From JAFKKS01 sp039808325 (GTDB taxonomy: Bacteria; Pseudomonadota; Alphaproteobacteria; Rhizobiales; Xanthobacteraceae), in NCBI GenBank assembly GCA_039808325.1, contig JBDHSU010000131.1:1-11011 (forward strand): a stretch of DNA of 11,011 bases, written 5' to 3'. A program made the translations under genes and the position numbers. Below, in pieces: positions 1 to 6,460 of this stretch (positions within the stretch are counted from its first letter, which is position 1; every line of letters starts with the position of its first letter). The notes beneath the pieces are model-generated. The model had not been told where the DNA came from. It was given only the letters and a program-made list of their open reading frames with translations, and ran no database searches.

Positions 1-530
1 AAGCTCGAGACGTTCGCGTTCTCGGCCGCCTTGGCGTCCACGATCGCGGCGCTCCCGCCCTCGCCCGTCGCCTGGAAGGCGGCGGTGCGCACCGTGATCA
101 CCTTCTTCTTGTCCTTTGACTTCACCGTCTGAATGGCGTTGCCGGCATAGATCGGCCGCTCGAACGTGTCCGGCCCCTCGACCTTGATGATGTCGGAGAT
201 CTGCATCACGTCGAGCAGCGCCGCGACGCGCGGCATGAAGTTCTTGCCCGAGGTCGTCGCCGGCGCGACAATCGCGTCGTACGGCGCGGCGAGCGACACG
301 ACTAGCGCGGCAAGAGGCTCCGCCAGCGCGTGCTCGTAAGCCGCGTCGTCGACGACGAGCACCTTGGCGACGCCGTCGAGCTTCGCCGCCGCCTCCGCCG
401 CCGGCCGGCAGCCCTTGCCGGCGACGAGCACATGCACGTCGCCGCCCAGCGCCTTCGCGGCCGTCAGCGCCTTGTTCGTCGCGTCCTTGAGCGACGCATT
501 GTCGTGCTCGGCGATCAACAGCGTGGTCAT
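1..530 (-). CDS. etfA: Electron transfer flavoprotein alpha subunit, N-terminal part (cut by window edge)
   Basis: EtfA pairs with EtfB to form the soluble FAD protein that passes electrons from acyl-CoA and related dehydrogenases to ETF:quinone oxidoreductase. The window shows 176 codons of a family that usually has about 310 residues. The protein starts MTTLLIAEHDNASLKDATNK, a typical EtfA N-terminal strand and helix. Further in are a TTSGKNFMPRVAA segment and an IYAGNAIQTVK segment, both characteristic of EtfA domain I. The C-terminal FAD-binding domain lies outside the window, so FAD motifs cannot be checked. The ATG shares one base with the TGA of etfB (TGATG), which implies translational coupling and balanced subunit synthesis. 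No frameshift is visible. Identification is strong because of both the sequence and the etfB partner. Confidence 0.95.
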   Translation of the reverse strand, partial: MTTLLIAEHDNASLKDATNKALTAAKALGGDVHVLVAGKGCRPAAEAAAKLDGVAKVLVVDDAAYEHALAEPLAALVVSLAAPYDAIVAPATTSGKNFMPRVAALLDVMQISDIIKVEGPDTFERPIYAGNAIQTVKSKDKKKVITVRTAAFQATGEGGSAAIVDAKAAENANVSS

Positions 531-1279
531 CAGAGCACTCCCGCTTCGTTCTTGAGTTTGCCGACGAGATCGGCGACCGAGGCGACCTTGACGCCCGCCT
601 GCCGCTTCGGCGGCTCCGTGGTCTTCACCACTTCGAGGCGCGCCGCCGTGTCGACGCCGTAGTCGCCGGGAGCCTTCTCGTCGATCGGCTTCTTCTTCGC
701 CTTCATGATGTTGGGCAGCGACGCATAGCGCGGCTCGTTGAGGCGCAGATCGGTGGTCACGATCGCCGGCCGGTTGACCTTCACCGTCTGCAAGCCCCCG
801 TCGACCTCGCGCGTCACCAGGAACGCCGCGTCCTCGACGACGATCTTCGAGGCGAAGGTTCCCTGCGGCCAGTTGAGCAAGGCCGCCAGCATCTGTCCGG
901 TCTGGCTGCAATCGTCATCGATCGCCTGCTTGCCGAGGATCACCAGCCCAGGCTGCTCCGCCTCGACCACGCCTTTAAGGATCTTCGCCACCGCGAGCGG
1001 CTCGACGGTGCCCTCCGCCTTCACCAGGATACCGCGATCGGCCCCCATCGCCAGCGCCGTGCGGATCGTCTCCTGCGCCTGTTGCGGACCGATCGAAACG
1101 ACCACCACCTCGGTCGCCTTGCCGGCCTCCTTCAGGCGCAGGGCTTCCTCGACCGCGATCTCGTCGAACGGGTTCATCGACATCTTGACGTTCGATAGCT
1201 CGACCCCCGAACCGTCCGACTTCACCCGGATCTTGACGTTGTAGTCGACCACCCGCTTCACGGGCACAAGGATCTTCAT
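530..1279 (-). CDS. etfB: Electron transfer flavoprotein beta subunit
   Basis: This is a 249-residue protein, full length for EtfB, starting MKILVPVKRVVDYNVKIRVK. EtfB binds AMP structurally and carries the docking loop for partner dehydrogenases. Visible hallmarks are NPFDEIAVEEALRLKE (residues 36-51), the GKQAIDDD segment (116-123), the family signature region REVDGGLQTVKVNRPAIVT (157-175), and the recognition loop LPNIMKAKKK (188-197). That loop matches the one in mammalian ETF-beta that inserts into acyl-CoA dehydrogenases. A purine-rich ribosome site (GGGAG) lies about 10 bases before the ATG. The gene precedes and overlaps etfA by one base. Upstream lie a rhomboid gene and a consensus -35 hexamer, so etfBA may be both co-transcribed with the upstream genes and separately initiated. 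Confidence 0.97.
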   Translation of the reverse strand: MKILVPVKRVVDYNVKIRVKSDGSGVELSNVKMSMNPFDEIAVEEALRLKEAGKATEVVVVSIGPQQAQETIRTALAMGADRGILVKAEGTVEPLAVAKILKGVVEAEQPGLVILGKQAIDDDCSQTGQMLAALLNWPQGTFASKIVVEDAAFLVTREVDGGLQTVKVNRPAIVTTDLRLNEPRYASLPNIMKAKKKPIDEKAPGDYGVDTAARLEVVKTTEPPKRQAGVKVASVADLVGKLKNEAGVL

Positions 1280-1335
1280 GATGCGATTTGTCTCCCGGCG
1301 GCGAAATTCATACCGCGTTGCGGTAAGCGCGGCGC

Positions 1336-1365
1336 ACCGTAATGGCGGGGCCGTCGCAGTGTCAA
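1336..1365 (-). promoter_or_regulatory. Candidate sigma-70-type promoter for etfBA
   Basis: On the minus strand a perfect TTGACA (1365-1360) is followed after 18 bases by TACGGT (1341-1336), a weak -10 that keeps the TA...T positions. It lies in the 97-base gap between the rhomboid stop codon and the etfB ATG. Transcription would start near position 1329 and leave a leader of about 50 bases. The -35 is convincing and the -10 is poor, so this is a candidate only. Confidence 0.4.
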
Positions 1366-1378
1366 CGCATGCAGGGGG

Positions 1379-2068
1379 TTAGGCGACGCGGTCGCGTCCG
1401 AACAGCGGCACGTCCGGGTGCCGCAGGAAGGGCGTCAGGACCACTCCGGTGACGAAACCCCCGACATGCGCCCACCATGCCGTTTCCTGGTTGACGTTGA
1501 CGAGAGCGTTGACGATCTGGAATGCGAGCCATCCGCCGATGACCCACATCGCGCTGAGCTTGAGCGGCACCCGCATCAGGACGAGGACCCACATCTTCAC
1601 GCGAGGGTAGAGAAGAAGATAGGCCGCAACGATGCCGGCAATGGCGCCGGAGGCGCCGACCAGCGGCGTCGTCGAGTGCGGCGCCGAAATCGCGAACGCG
1701 ACGCCGGCGGCCACGCCCGTGAGCAGATAGAAGATGAGGAAGCGCACCGACCCCATCGCGTCCTCGACGTTGTCGCCGAACACCCAGAGGAACAGCATGT
1801 TTCCGAACAGATGCACCCAGCCCCCGTGCAGGAACATGTACGTCAATAACGTCAGCGGCTCCGGCAAGCCCGCCGACGTCGAGAGGTCCAGCCCGGGAAA
1901 ATCGGCCGGCACCATGCCGAACCCGATCACCGACGCAAAATTGGCGTCGATCGCAAGGCCGCTTTGGAACACGATGTAGACGAAGACGCAGGCGAGGATC
2001 AGCGCGTAGGTGACCCACGGCACCCGGATCGCCCGCCGCGGATTGATATCGTAAAGCGGAATGACCAT
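1379..2068 (-). CDS. Rhomboid family intramembrane serine protease
   Basis: The 229-residue protein belongs to the rhomboid proteases, which cut transmembrane segments inside the inner membrane with a Ser-His dyad. I chose the ATG giving MVIPLYDINPRR because it matches the usual N-terminus of this subfamily. The reading frame stays open further upstream, but that part is arginine-rich and overlaps the adenosyltransferase gene. Visible motifs are HGGWVHLFGNM (81-91), with the conserved histidines and Asn90 of the oxyanion region; GASGAIAG (138-145), with nucleophile Ser140; and AHVGGF (200-205), with catalytic His201. Hydrophobic segments near 20-37, 75-97, 108-127, 137-154, 171-191 and 200-215 fit a six-TM core. 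The start is 17 bases downstream of the adenosyltransferase stop, so they are probably one transcript. The substrate is unknown. Confidence 0.93.
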   Translation of the reverse strand: MVIPLYDINPRRAIRVPWVTYALILACVFVYIVFQSGLAIDANFASVIGFGMVPADFPGLDLSTSAGLPEPLTLLTYMFLHGGWVHLFGNMLFLWVFGDNVEDAMGSVRFLIFYLLTGVAAGVAFAISAPHSTTPLVGASGAIAGIVAAYLLLYPRVKMWVLVLMRVPLKLSAMWVIGGWLAFQIVNALVNVNQETAWWAHVGGFVTGVVLTPFLRHPDVPLFGRDRVA

Positions 2069-2085
2069 GCGATCCGCGACCGGCC

Positions 2086-2661
2086 TTAGCGGTTCTGTCC
2101 CGGCTTCCACAACACGTCGCCGCCCGCCTGCGCGTTGGCATGGCGGGCCGCGACGAACAGCAGGTCGGACAGCCGGTTGACGTATTGCAGCACGACCGGC
2201 GAGAGCGTCTCGCCCGGACATCCGGCGAGTTCGACGATCAGGCGCTCGGCACGGCGACAGATCGTCCGCGCGAGATGCAGATAGGCCGCGACGGCCGTCC
2301 CGCCCGGCAGCACGAACGAGCGCAGCGGCGCCAGCTTCGCGTTCATCCCGTCGATCTCCGCTTCGAGGCGTTCCACCTGCGCGGCGACGACACGCAATTG
2401 CGGACCTTTTTTTTCGTCCACCTCCGGCGTGCACAGGTCGGCGCCGAGATCGAAGAGATCGTTCTGGACGCGGGCGAGAACGGCGTCCAGCGCGGCGTTA
2501 TCCGCCGTATGCAGGCGCGCCAGCCCGATCGCGGCGTTCGCCTCGTCGACGGTGCCGTAAGCCGCGACGCGCAGGTCGAACTTCGGCCGCCGCGGCCCAT
2601 TGGCAAGGCCGGTGGTGCCGTCGTCGCCCGTGCGGGTATAGATGCGATTGAGTTTGACCAT
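2086..2661 (-). CDS. Cob(I)alamin adenosyltransferase, PduO type
   Basis: The enzyme transfers the adenosyl group of ATP to cob(I)alamin, making coenzyme B12 for enzymes such as methylmalonyl-CoA mutase. The 191-residue product matches the PduO/MMAB family in length. Motifs in order are the ATP-binding N-terminal loop YTRTGDDGTTGL (8-19), AYGTVDEANAAIG (34-46), FVLPGG (116-121), the helix RTICRRAERLIVEL (132-145) with the family's conserved arginines, and YVNRLSDLLFVAAR (160-173). The chosen start, MVKLNRIYTRTG, fits the family. A start 36 bases upstream is possible but adds 12 unconserved residues. The gene sits 54 bases after the acyloxyacyl hydrolase and 17 before the rhomboid gene. Nearby etf genes fit a setting of acyl-CoA and odd-chain metabolism, which is inference. 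Confidence 0.94.
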   Translation of the reverse strand: MVKLNRIYTRTGDDGTTGLANGPRRPKFDLRVAAYGTVDEANAAIGLARLHTADNAALDAVLARVQNDLFDLGADLCTPEVDEKKGPQLRVVAAQVERLEAEIDGMNAKLAPLRSFVLPGGTAVAAYLHLARTICRRAERLIVELAGCPGETLSPVVLQYVNRLSDLLFVAARHANAQAGGDVLWKPGQNR

Positions 2662-2715
2662 GTTCACCGAGCCCGTACCGCACCGCCGTGCGGTCAAGCC
2701 GCGCGGGTCGCCGCT

Positions 2716-3342
2716 TCAGAACGCGTAGCCGATGCGGACGCCGTAATTGTTCAGGCCTTGGTTGCTTCCGGTCGCCGCGCGGTTGGTGCCGCAATCGATT
2801 CCGAACGCCGTCTTGCCGTTCGAAAGATGTTCGAACGTCGCCATGATGCTCCAATGCTCGTTGAAGCGATAACCGAGATTGGCGCCGGCGTGGAACAGCA
2901 CATCGCAACCGAGACCGGCCATCGTCGGCGTCGCCGTCAACGATCCGTCATGGATCGCCGGGCCGACATAGGCTTCGACGAAGACGCGGTCCCAAACCGG
3001 AATCGTCCAGAGCGCGTTCACGTAACCGAAGCTCGTGCGGCCGGACAGGTTGGCGGCGCCCCCGATCTCAAAGCGCGGAACGATGAAGGCCCAGAAATCG
3101 CCGGTGGCGATGGGCAGGCGCGGCGTCACGAACGAACCGTTGAAGTCGACCGTATCGCGCTCGGCGCTTCCAACACCGTGCGCAAACGCACCGAAGCGGA
3201 CCTCGAATCGGTTTGCGGGGTCGATCGGGACCGGCGAGAGCGGTGCCCATTGCTGCGCGGCCGCCGGGCCGGCGCAAAAAAGCACGGCCGCTACAAGCAG
3301 ATAAGCAACCCGGCCTAGACGATGGTCGAATCCCAATGACAC
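2716..3342 (-). CDS. Acyloxyacyl hydrolase, PagL-like outer-membrane lipid A deacylase family
   Basis: The predicted product has 208 residues. There is no ATG in the upstream frame. I chose the GTG at 3342 because it gives a clean signal peptide (VSLGFDHRLGRVAYLLVAAV, then LFCAGPAAAQ, cut after about residue 29). AGAAGG-like purines (AGAAGG) sit about 12 bases before it. TTG at 3336 or 3450 are alternatives. The mature part alternates like a small beta-barrel and ends in phenylalanine (RIGYAF), the usual outer-membrane protein ending. The motif FEHLSN (170-175) matches the PagL active-site HxSN: His172 and Ser174 would be the catalytic pair and Asn175 the oxyanion residue. PagL's catalytic glutamate 12 residues after the serine is not seen. 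PagL removes the 3-O-linked acyl chain of lipid A. The precise activity here is inferred from family. Confidence 0.82.
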   Translation of the reverse strand: MSLGFDHRLGRVAYLLVAAVLFCAGPAAAQQWAPLSPVPIDPANRFEVRFGAFAHGVGSAERDTVDFNGSFVTPRLPIATGDFWAFIVPRFEIGGAANLSGRTSFGYVNALWTIPVWDRVFVEAYVGPAIHDGSLTATPTMAGLGCDVLFHAGANLGYRFNEHWSIMATFEHLSNGKTAFGIDCGTNRAATGSNQGLNNYGVRIGYAF

Positions 3343-3384
3343 GGCGCGTCGGAACCTTCTCGTTGCCGCAGCTAAACAAGGTCC

Positions 3385-3400
3385 GTTGCGACGGCGCAAC
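3385..3400. promoter_or_regulatory. Perfect 6-bp inverted repeat upstream of the acyloxyacyl hydrolase gene
   Basis: GTTGCG and CGCAAC flank a 4-base spacer, forming a perfect dyad 43 bases upstream of the GTG start. There is no T-run directly beside it on the minus strand. It could be a regulator-binding site or an RNA hairpin in the leader between the twin-TM gene and the hydrolase. No known operator is recognised. Confidence 0.3.
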
Positions 3401-3462
3401 ACAAATCTTTCGAATTTCCGCCTATCTGCGTGAACGTGGCCAGGAAACAACGTCCTCCCCCC

Positions 3463-3657
3463 TTATCGTCCCATCGCCCAAATCGTGATCATGATGACGA
3501 TAATCGCCACGAACTGCAGGAGAACACGCAGCCGCATCAGGCGTTGCGATGTGTTAGGCGACCCGCCCCGCATCATATTGACGAGCCCGAGCAGCAGCAC
3601 GATCGCGACCGCTCCGATCGCCACGGGCACAAAGTAAGTAGACAGCACTGACGCCAT
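3463..3657 (-). CDS. Small twin-transmembrane protein with HIG1-type motif
   Basis: This 64-residue protein has two hydrophobic helices (about 8-27 and 46-62) joined by a short, basic, polar loop. The loop contains NMMRGGSPNTSQRLMRLRV, running into Q48. Gln38, Arg42, Arg44 and Gln48 fit the spacing Q-x3-R-x-R-x3-Q that defines the HIG1 (hypoxia-induced gene 1) family. Mitochondrial HIG1 proteins assist cytochrome c oxidase and respiratory supercomplexes; the role of the bacterial versions is poorly known. AAGGA lies about 9 bases before the ATG. It is the first gene of the minus-strand block leading to etfBA, which fits an inner-membrane respiratory role, but that is inference. It is divergent from the PLP enzyme across a 120-base gap that should hold promoters for both; I see no convincing -35/-10 pair there. 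Confidence 0.88.
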   Translation of the reverse strand: MASVLSTYFVPVAIGAVAIVLLLGLVNMMRGGSPNTSQRLMRLRVLLQFVAIIVIMITIWAMGR

Positions 3658-3777
3658 TACGGAATTTCCTTGAGCAGGAGGTCGCGGCTACGATGGGAGC
3701 GTGGCCTTCAAGACAGCCGCTTCCGACGCTCGGCGACCATACGCCCCTTTTTCTGATTCCCACGAACGGAGACTGAC

Positions 3778-4932
3778 ATGTCCGATCCCTTGGCCTGGAA
3801 GCGTCGCACGATCGCGGCACAGGCGCTCGGCGCTATCGAGCCGACGACCAAGGCGATCGTCCCCCCGGTCCATGTCGCATCCACTTATATCCGCGATCCG
3901 GACAACCAATACCGCACCGGCTTCGTCTATGGCCGGCCCGACAACGCCACGACCCGGCAGGCCGAGGCCGTGATCGCCGCGCTCGAGGGCGCCGAAGACG
4001 CAATGCTTCTCGCCTCCGGCATGGCCGCAGCGACAAGCACGGTCCTCGCGCTCGAACCGCCCGCCCACATCGTCGCGCCCAAGGTGATGTATTGGGGCTT
4101 GCGCAACTGGCTCATGAACGACGCGCCCAAATACGGCTACCGCGTCGACCTCGTCGACATGACCGACCTTGAGGCGGTGACCAAAGCCGTGAAGCCCGGG
4201 CAGACCAAGTTGGTCTGGGTGGAAACGCCGTCCAATCCGACCTGGGATATCACCGACATCGCCGCCGCGGCGGAAATCGCGCATCACGCCGGCGCCATGC
4301 TCGCCATCGATTCGACGGCGGCCACGCCGGCCTTCACGCGCCCCGTCGAATTCGGCGCCGACCTGGTGATGCACTCGGCGACCAAATACCTCAACGGCCA
4401 CTCCGATGTGCTCGCGGGCGCCCTCGCCACCGCCCGCAAGGACGCGTTCTGGGAGCGCCTGCAGGCGGTGCGCGGAAGGCATGGCGCCATTCTCGGCCCG
4501 TTCGAGGCGTGGCTGCTGCTGCGCGGCCTCCGCACGCTCGATATGCGCGTGCGCACCGCCTCGGAATCGGCCGCGTTGTTGGCGGTGTGGATGGCGCGCC
4601 ATCCACACGTGCATCAGGTTCTCTATCCCGGGCTGCCCGGCCACCCGGGGCATTCCGTCGCCGCGAAGCAGATGGCGGGCGGATTCGGCGGCATGCTGTC
4701 GATCCGCGTCAAAGGCGGCGAGCAAGCCGCCATCGCGACCGCCGCGCGGGTCGAGCTGTGGAAGCGCGCCACCTCGCTCGGCGGGGTCGAAAGCCTGATC
4801 GAGCACCGCGCATCGGTCGAGGGCGCGGGCTCGCCCTGCCCGCCCGATCTGCTGCGGCTTTCCACCGGGCTGGAGGACCCGGACGATCTTCATGCCGACC
4901 TTGACCGGGCGCTGCGGGCGGCCAACGCCTGA
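3778..4932 (+). CDS. PLP-dependent Cys/Met metabolism (trans-sulfuration family) enzyme, probably cystathionine beta-lyase-like
   Basis: This 384-residue fold-type I PLP enzyme belongs to the group holding cystathionine beta- and gamma-lyases, cystathionine gamma-synthase and methionine gamma-lyase. Seen residues are Tyr51 and Arg53 in VYGRPDNAT (the YxR phosphate contact from the neighbouring subunit), SGMAA (80-84), Asp178 against the pyridine nitrogen, and the Schiff-base Lys203 in MHSATKYLNGHSD (198-210). SLGGVESL follows at 333-340, and Arg360 in LLRLSTGLED probably binds the substrate carboxylate. Two usual motifs are altered: YGG(S/T) is YWGL at 105-108, and the DNT after the beta-strand is DST at 178-180. 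SLGGVESL is more typical of gamma-acting members, so the exact reaction is open. GGAG sits 7 bases before the ATG. HisE starts 75 bases downstream. Confidence 0.88.
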   Translation: MSDPLAWKRRTIAAQALGAIEPTTKAIVPPVHVASTYIRDPDNQYRTGFVYGRPDNATTRQAEAVIAALEGAEDAMLLASGMAAATSTVLALEPPAHIVAPKVMYWGLRNWLMNDAPKYGYRVDLVDMTDLEAVTKAVKPGQTKLVWVETPSNPTWDITDIAAAAEIAHHAGAMLAIDSTAATPAFTRPVEFGADLVMHSATKYLNGHSDVLAGALATARKDAFWERLQAVRGRHGAILGPFEAWLLLRGLRTLDMRVRTASESAALLAVWMARHPHVHQVLYPGLPGHPGHSVAAKQMAGGFGGMLSIRVKGGEQAAIATAARVELWKRATSLGGVESLIEHRASVEGAGSPCPPDLLRLSTGLEDPDDLHADLDRALRAANA

Positions 4933-4994
4933 CCGGCGAATACCTGCTTGCGCCGCAAATCCCGATTGTTAACCTATTGCCACAAAACCGGGAT

Positions 4995-5000
4995 TATTCT
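4995..5000 (+). promoter_or_regulatory. Possible -10 box placing the hisE-like transcript start at its ATG
   Basis: TATTCT (four of six bases of TATAAT) ends 7 bases before the ATG at 5008, so transcription would start at about 5007. It lies in a locally AT-rich patch (GATTGTTAACCTATTG) inside GC-rich DNA. No good -35 is found 16-18 bases upstream. Weak evidence on its own. Confidence 0.3.
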
Positions 5001-5007
5001 CACAGGA

Positions 5008-5397
5008 ATGACTGATTCGATCGATCGGCTCTATGAAGCGGTTCAAGCCGCCCGCGATGCGGATTCAGCATCGTCGCGAACGGCGCGCCTGCTGCGCTCC
5101 GGCCGCGGCAAGGTGGCCAAGAAAATGGCCGAGGAAGCCGTCGAGGTCGTGATCGACGCGATGGCGGGCCGGCGCGAGGACGTGGCTCGCGAAAGCGCCG
5201 ACCTTCTCTACAATCTCGTCGTGCTTTGGGTCTCGGCGGGGGTGAAGCCCGAGGACGTCTGGAAGGAGATGTCCCGCCGCGAGCGCCTGCTCGGCATCGC
5301 GGAGAAATTGCCCAAGGACCTGATCGAGGGCGCAATCAAGGAAGGCAAGCGCAAGGTGATCGCGCTCGAGGCCCGGCAGATACGCAAACGCCGCTGA
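5008..5397 (+). CDS. hisE: Phosphoribosyl-ATP pyrophosphatase (HisE-like), stand-alone
   Basis: The family hydrolyses phosphoribosyl-ATP to phosphoribosyl-AMP and pyrophosphate, the second step of histidine synthesis. The 129-residue product starts MTDSIDRLYEAVQAARDAD and is all-helical, like HisE/MazG proteins. The metal-binding pattern is present: KKMAEEAVEVVIDA (38-51), giving E43xxE46, and ESADLLYNLVVLW (62-74), giving E62xxD65. It runs about 20 residues longer than short HisE proteins, with a basic C-terminal tail (RQIRKRR). An upstream ATG (4948) would add 20 residues lacking HisE likeness. The chosen ATG has AGGA touching it, too close to be a normal ribosome site. No other his gene is nearby, although hisE usually follows hisF; it may be a second copy or a related house-cleaning nucleotide pyrophosphatase. 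Confidence 0.85.
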   Translation: MTDSIDRLYEAVQAARDADSASSRTARLLRSGRGKVAKKMAEEAVEVVIDAMAGRREDVARESADLLYNLVVLWVSAGVKPEDVWKEMSRRERLLGIAEKLPKDLIEGAIKEGKRKVIALEARQIRKRR

Positions 5398-5452
5398 CCG
5401 ACACGCGGCGCAGCGCCTGGCCGTTCGGCCCGCAAGGACGACCGCGCCGGCC

Positions 5453-6367
5453 TCACGCCCGCTTCGCGCCCGCCATCAGCGCCTCGAGACCTTCCATGGC
5501 CGTCGCATAATCCTTCGGCACCTCGCCGCCGAAGTGCTCTTTCGCGCCGAGCGCGGCAACCCATTCGAGACGCTCGGCCGTGGCGCGCGTCATGATCGGC
5601 TCGATCCCGGCATCTTCAAGCGCATCCGCCGACATCCGCGCCTCGTGACCGCGCCGGTCCGCGTGAATGACGTCCGTCACCATCAGGAAACTGGCGAACT
5701 CCGTGAACGGGCGACTGTCGGCGAACTTGCCGAACGACTTCAGCACCGCGTCGTCGATGCCGTAGCGGCGCGCGCCCAGCACGCATTCGACCAGCAGGGC
5801 TTCGAGCCCCTTTGCGATGACCGAGCGCATGATCTTGATGCCGGACGCGGCGCCGAGATCGCCGGCGACGTGCTCGATCTTCAGCCCCCACGGCGTCAGC
5901 ATTTCGAGGAACCGTTCGGAGGCCGGGCCGCTGACGAGAATCGGCAGCCGGTGGCCGTCGACATGCGGCGTTCCCATGATCGACGCGTCGGCGATGGATG
6001 CGCCGCTCGGCGTCAGCGCCTTGCCGACCGCCTGTTTGACCTTCGGCGTCGCCGAGGCGAAGTCCACGAACACGTGATGCGCCTTCAGATGCGGCGCGAA
6101 CGCCTCGGCGCTCTCGATCGAATTGACGCCGGGCGTCACGCCGATGATGACGTCGCAATGCCGCGCAAGCTCCTCGGGCGTGCGCGCGAGCGGCACGCCC
6201 GCGTCCGCCGCGCGCTTCTGGATGAGCGCGCTGTAGGGTCCGTCGAACGCATATTTGTCGTAGCTCATGACGTGCTTCAGGCCCTGGCCGCGGAAACCGC
6301 GCCCGAGCGTGCTGCCGACTTCTCCGAAGCCAATGAGGCCGAGCTTGATCTGATTGGTCTCGCTCAT
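5453..6367 (-). CDS. NAD(P)-binding beta-hydroxyacid-dehydrogenase-like protein with DUF1932-type C-terminal domain
   Basis: The 304-residue protein has an N-terminal Rossmann domain with GFGEVG (13-18; G13-x-G15-x-x-G18) and the typical continuation GSTLGRGF. It follows the layout of 3-hydroxyisobutyrate dehydrogenase relatives. IMGTPHVDGHRLPILVSG (130-147) is the expected substrate-side strand region. SGIKIMRSVIAKGLEALLVE (175-194) carries Lys178 where the superfamily has its catalytic lysine; the asparagine usually four residues later is serine (Ser182). The helical C-terminus resembles the DUF1932 domain. The start is supported by AAAGGA 8 bases before the ATG. It converges on hisE and is divergent, by 93 bases, from the PAL-like gene, suggesting shared regulation. 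Substrate unknown: a 2- or 3-hydroxy acid is likely from family knowledge. Confidence 0.85.
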   Translation of the reverse strand: MSETNQIKLGLIGFGEVGSTLGRGFRGQGLKHVMSYDKYAFDGPYSALIQKRAADAGVPLARTPEELARHCDVIIGVTPGVNSIESAEAFAPHLKAHHVFVDFASATPKVKQAVGKALTPSGASIADASIMGTPHVDGHRLPILVSGPASERFLEMLTPWGLKIEHVAGDLGAASGIKIMRSVIAKGLEALLVECVLGARRYGIDDAVLKSFGKFADSRPFTEFASFLMVTDVIHADRRGHEARMSADALEDAGIEPIMTRATAERLEWVAALGAKEHFGGEVPKDYATAMEGLEALMAGAKRA

Positions 6368-6419
6368 GAGCTATTCCTTTTGACGTTTCGCGATGAGATT
6401 GCGCCGCATGGCTGGGCCG

Positions 6420-6425
6420 GATAAT
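6420..6425 (+). promoter_or_regulatory. Candidate -10 element upstream of the PAL-like gene
   Basis: GATAAT matches TATAAT in five of six positions and lies 35 bases before the ATG, in the 93-base gap between two divergent genes. The best -35-like sequence at the right spacing is GATTGC (6397-6402, 17-base spacer), which is weak. The start would be near 6432, leaving a leader of about 29 bases containing the GGAG ribosome site. Confidence 0.35.
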
Positions 6426-6460
6426 CCTGCCCGCATTGAATTTGCAAATGGAGCCGGTGT

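Noticed and set aside
2140..3318. 392-codon plus-strand open frame opposite the adenosyltransferase and PagL-like genes
   Set aside because: It spans two well supported minus-strand genes and their gap, is Arg/Asp-rich, and has no domain-like pattern.
3658..3777. Possible SAM riboswitch or T-box before the PLP enzyme
   Set aside because: I looked because sulfur-amino-acid genes often carry one, but found no conserved pseudoknot or stem pattern in the 120 bases.
3688..4893. Long open frame (401 codons) on the minus strand opposite the PLP enzyme
   Set aside because: It is a high-GC mirror of a clear plus-strand gene, rich in Arg and Gly, with no recognisable motif and no conserved start context.
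5407..5433. Short self-complementary stretches (GGCG/CGCC, GGCC/GGCC) between hisE and the dehydrogenase
   Set aside because: Four-base stems without a T-run are expected by chance at this GC content, though a terminator is plausible between convergent genes.
5534..6424. 296-codon plus-strand open frame opposite the DUF1932-type dehydrogenase
   Set aside because: Rich in Arg, His and Asp with no motifs, while the minus-strand frame has a full Rossmann signature and a ribosome site.
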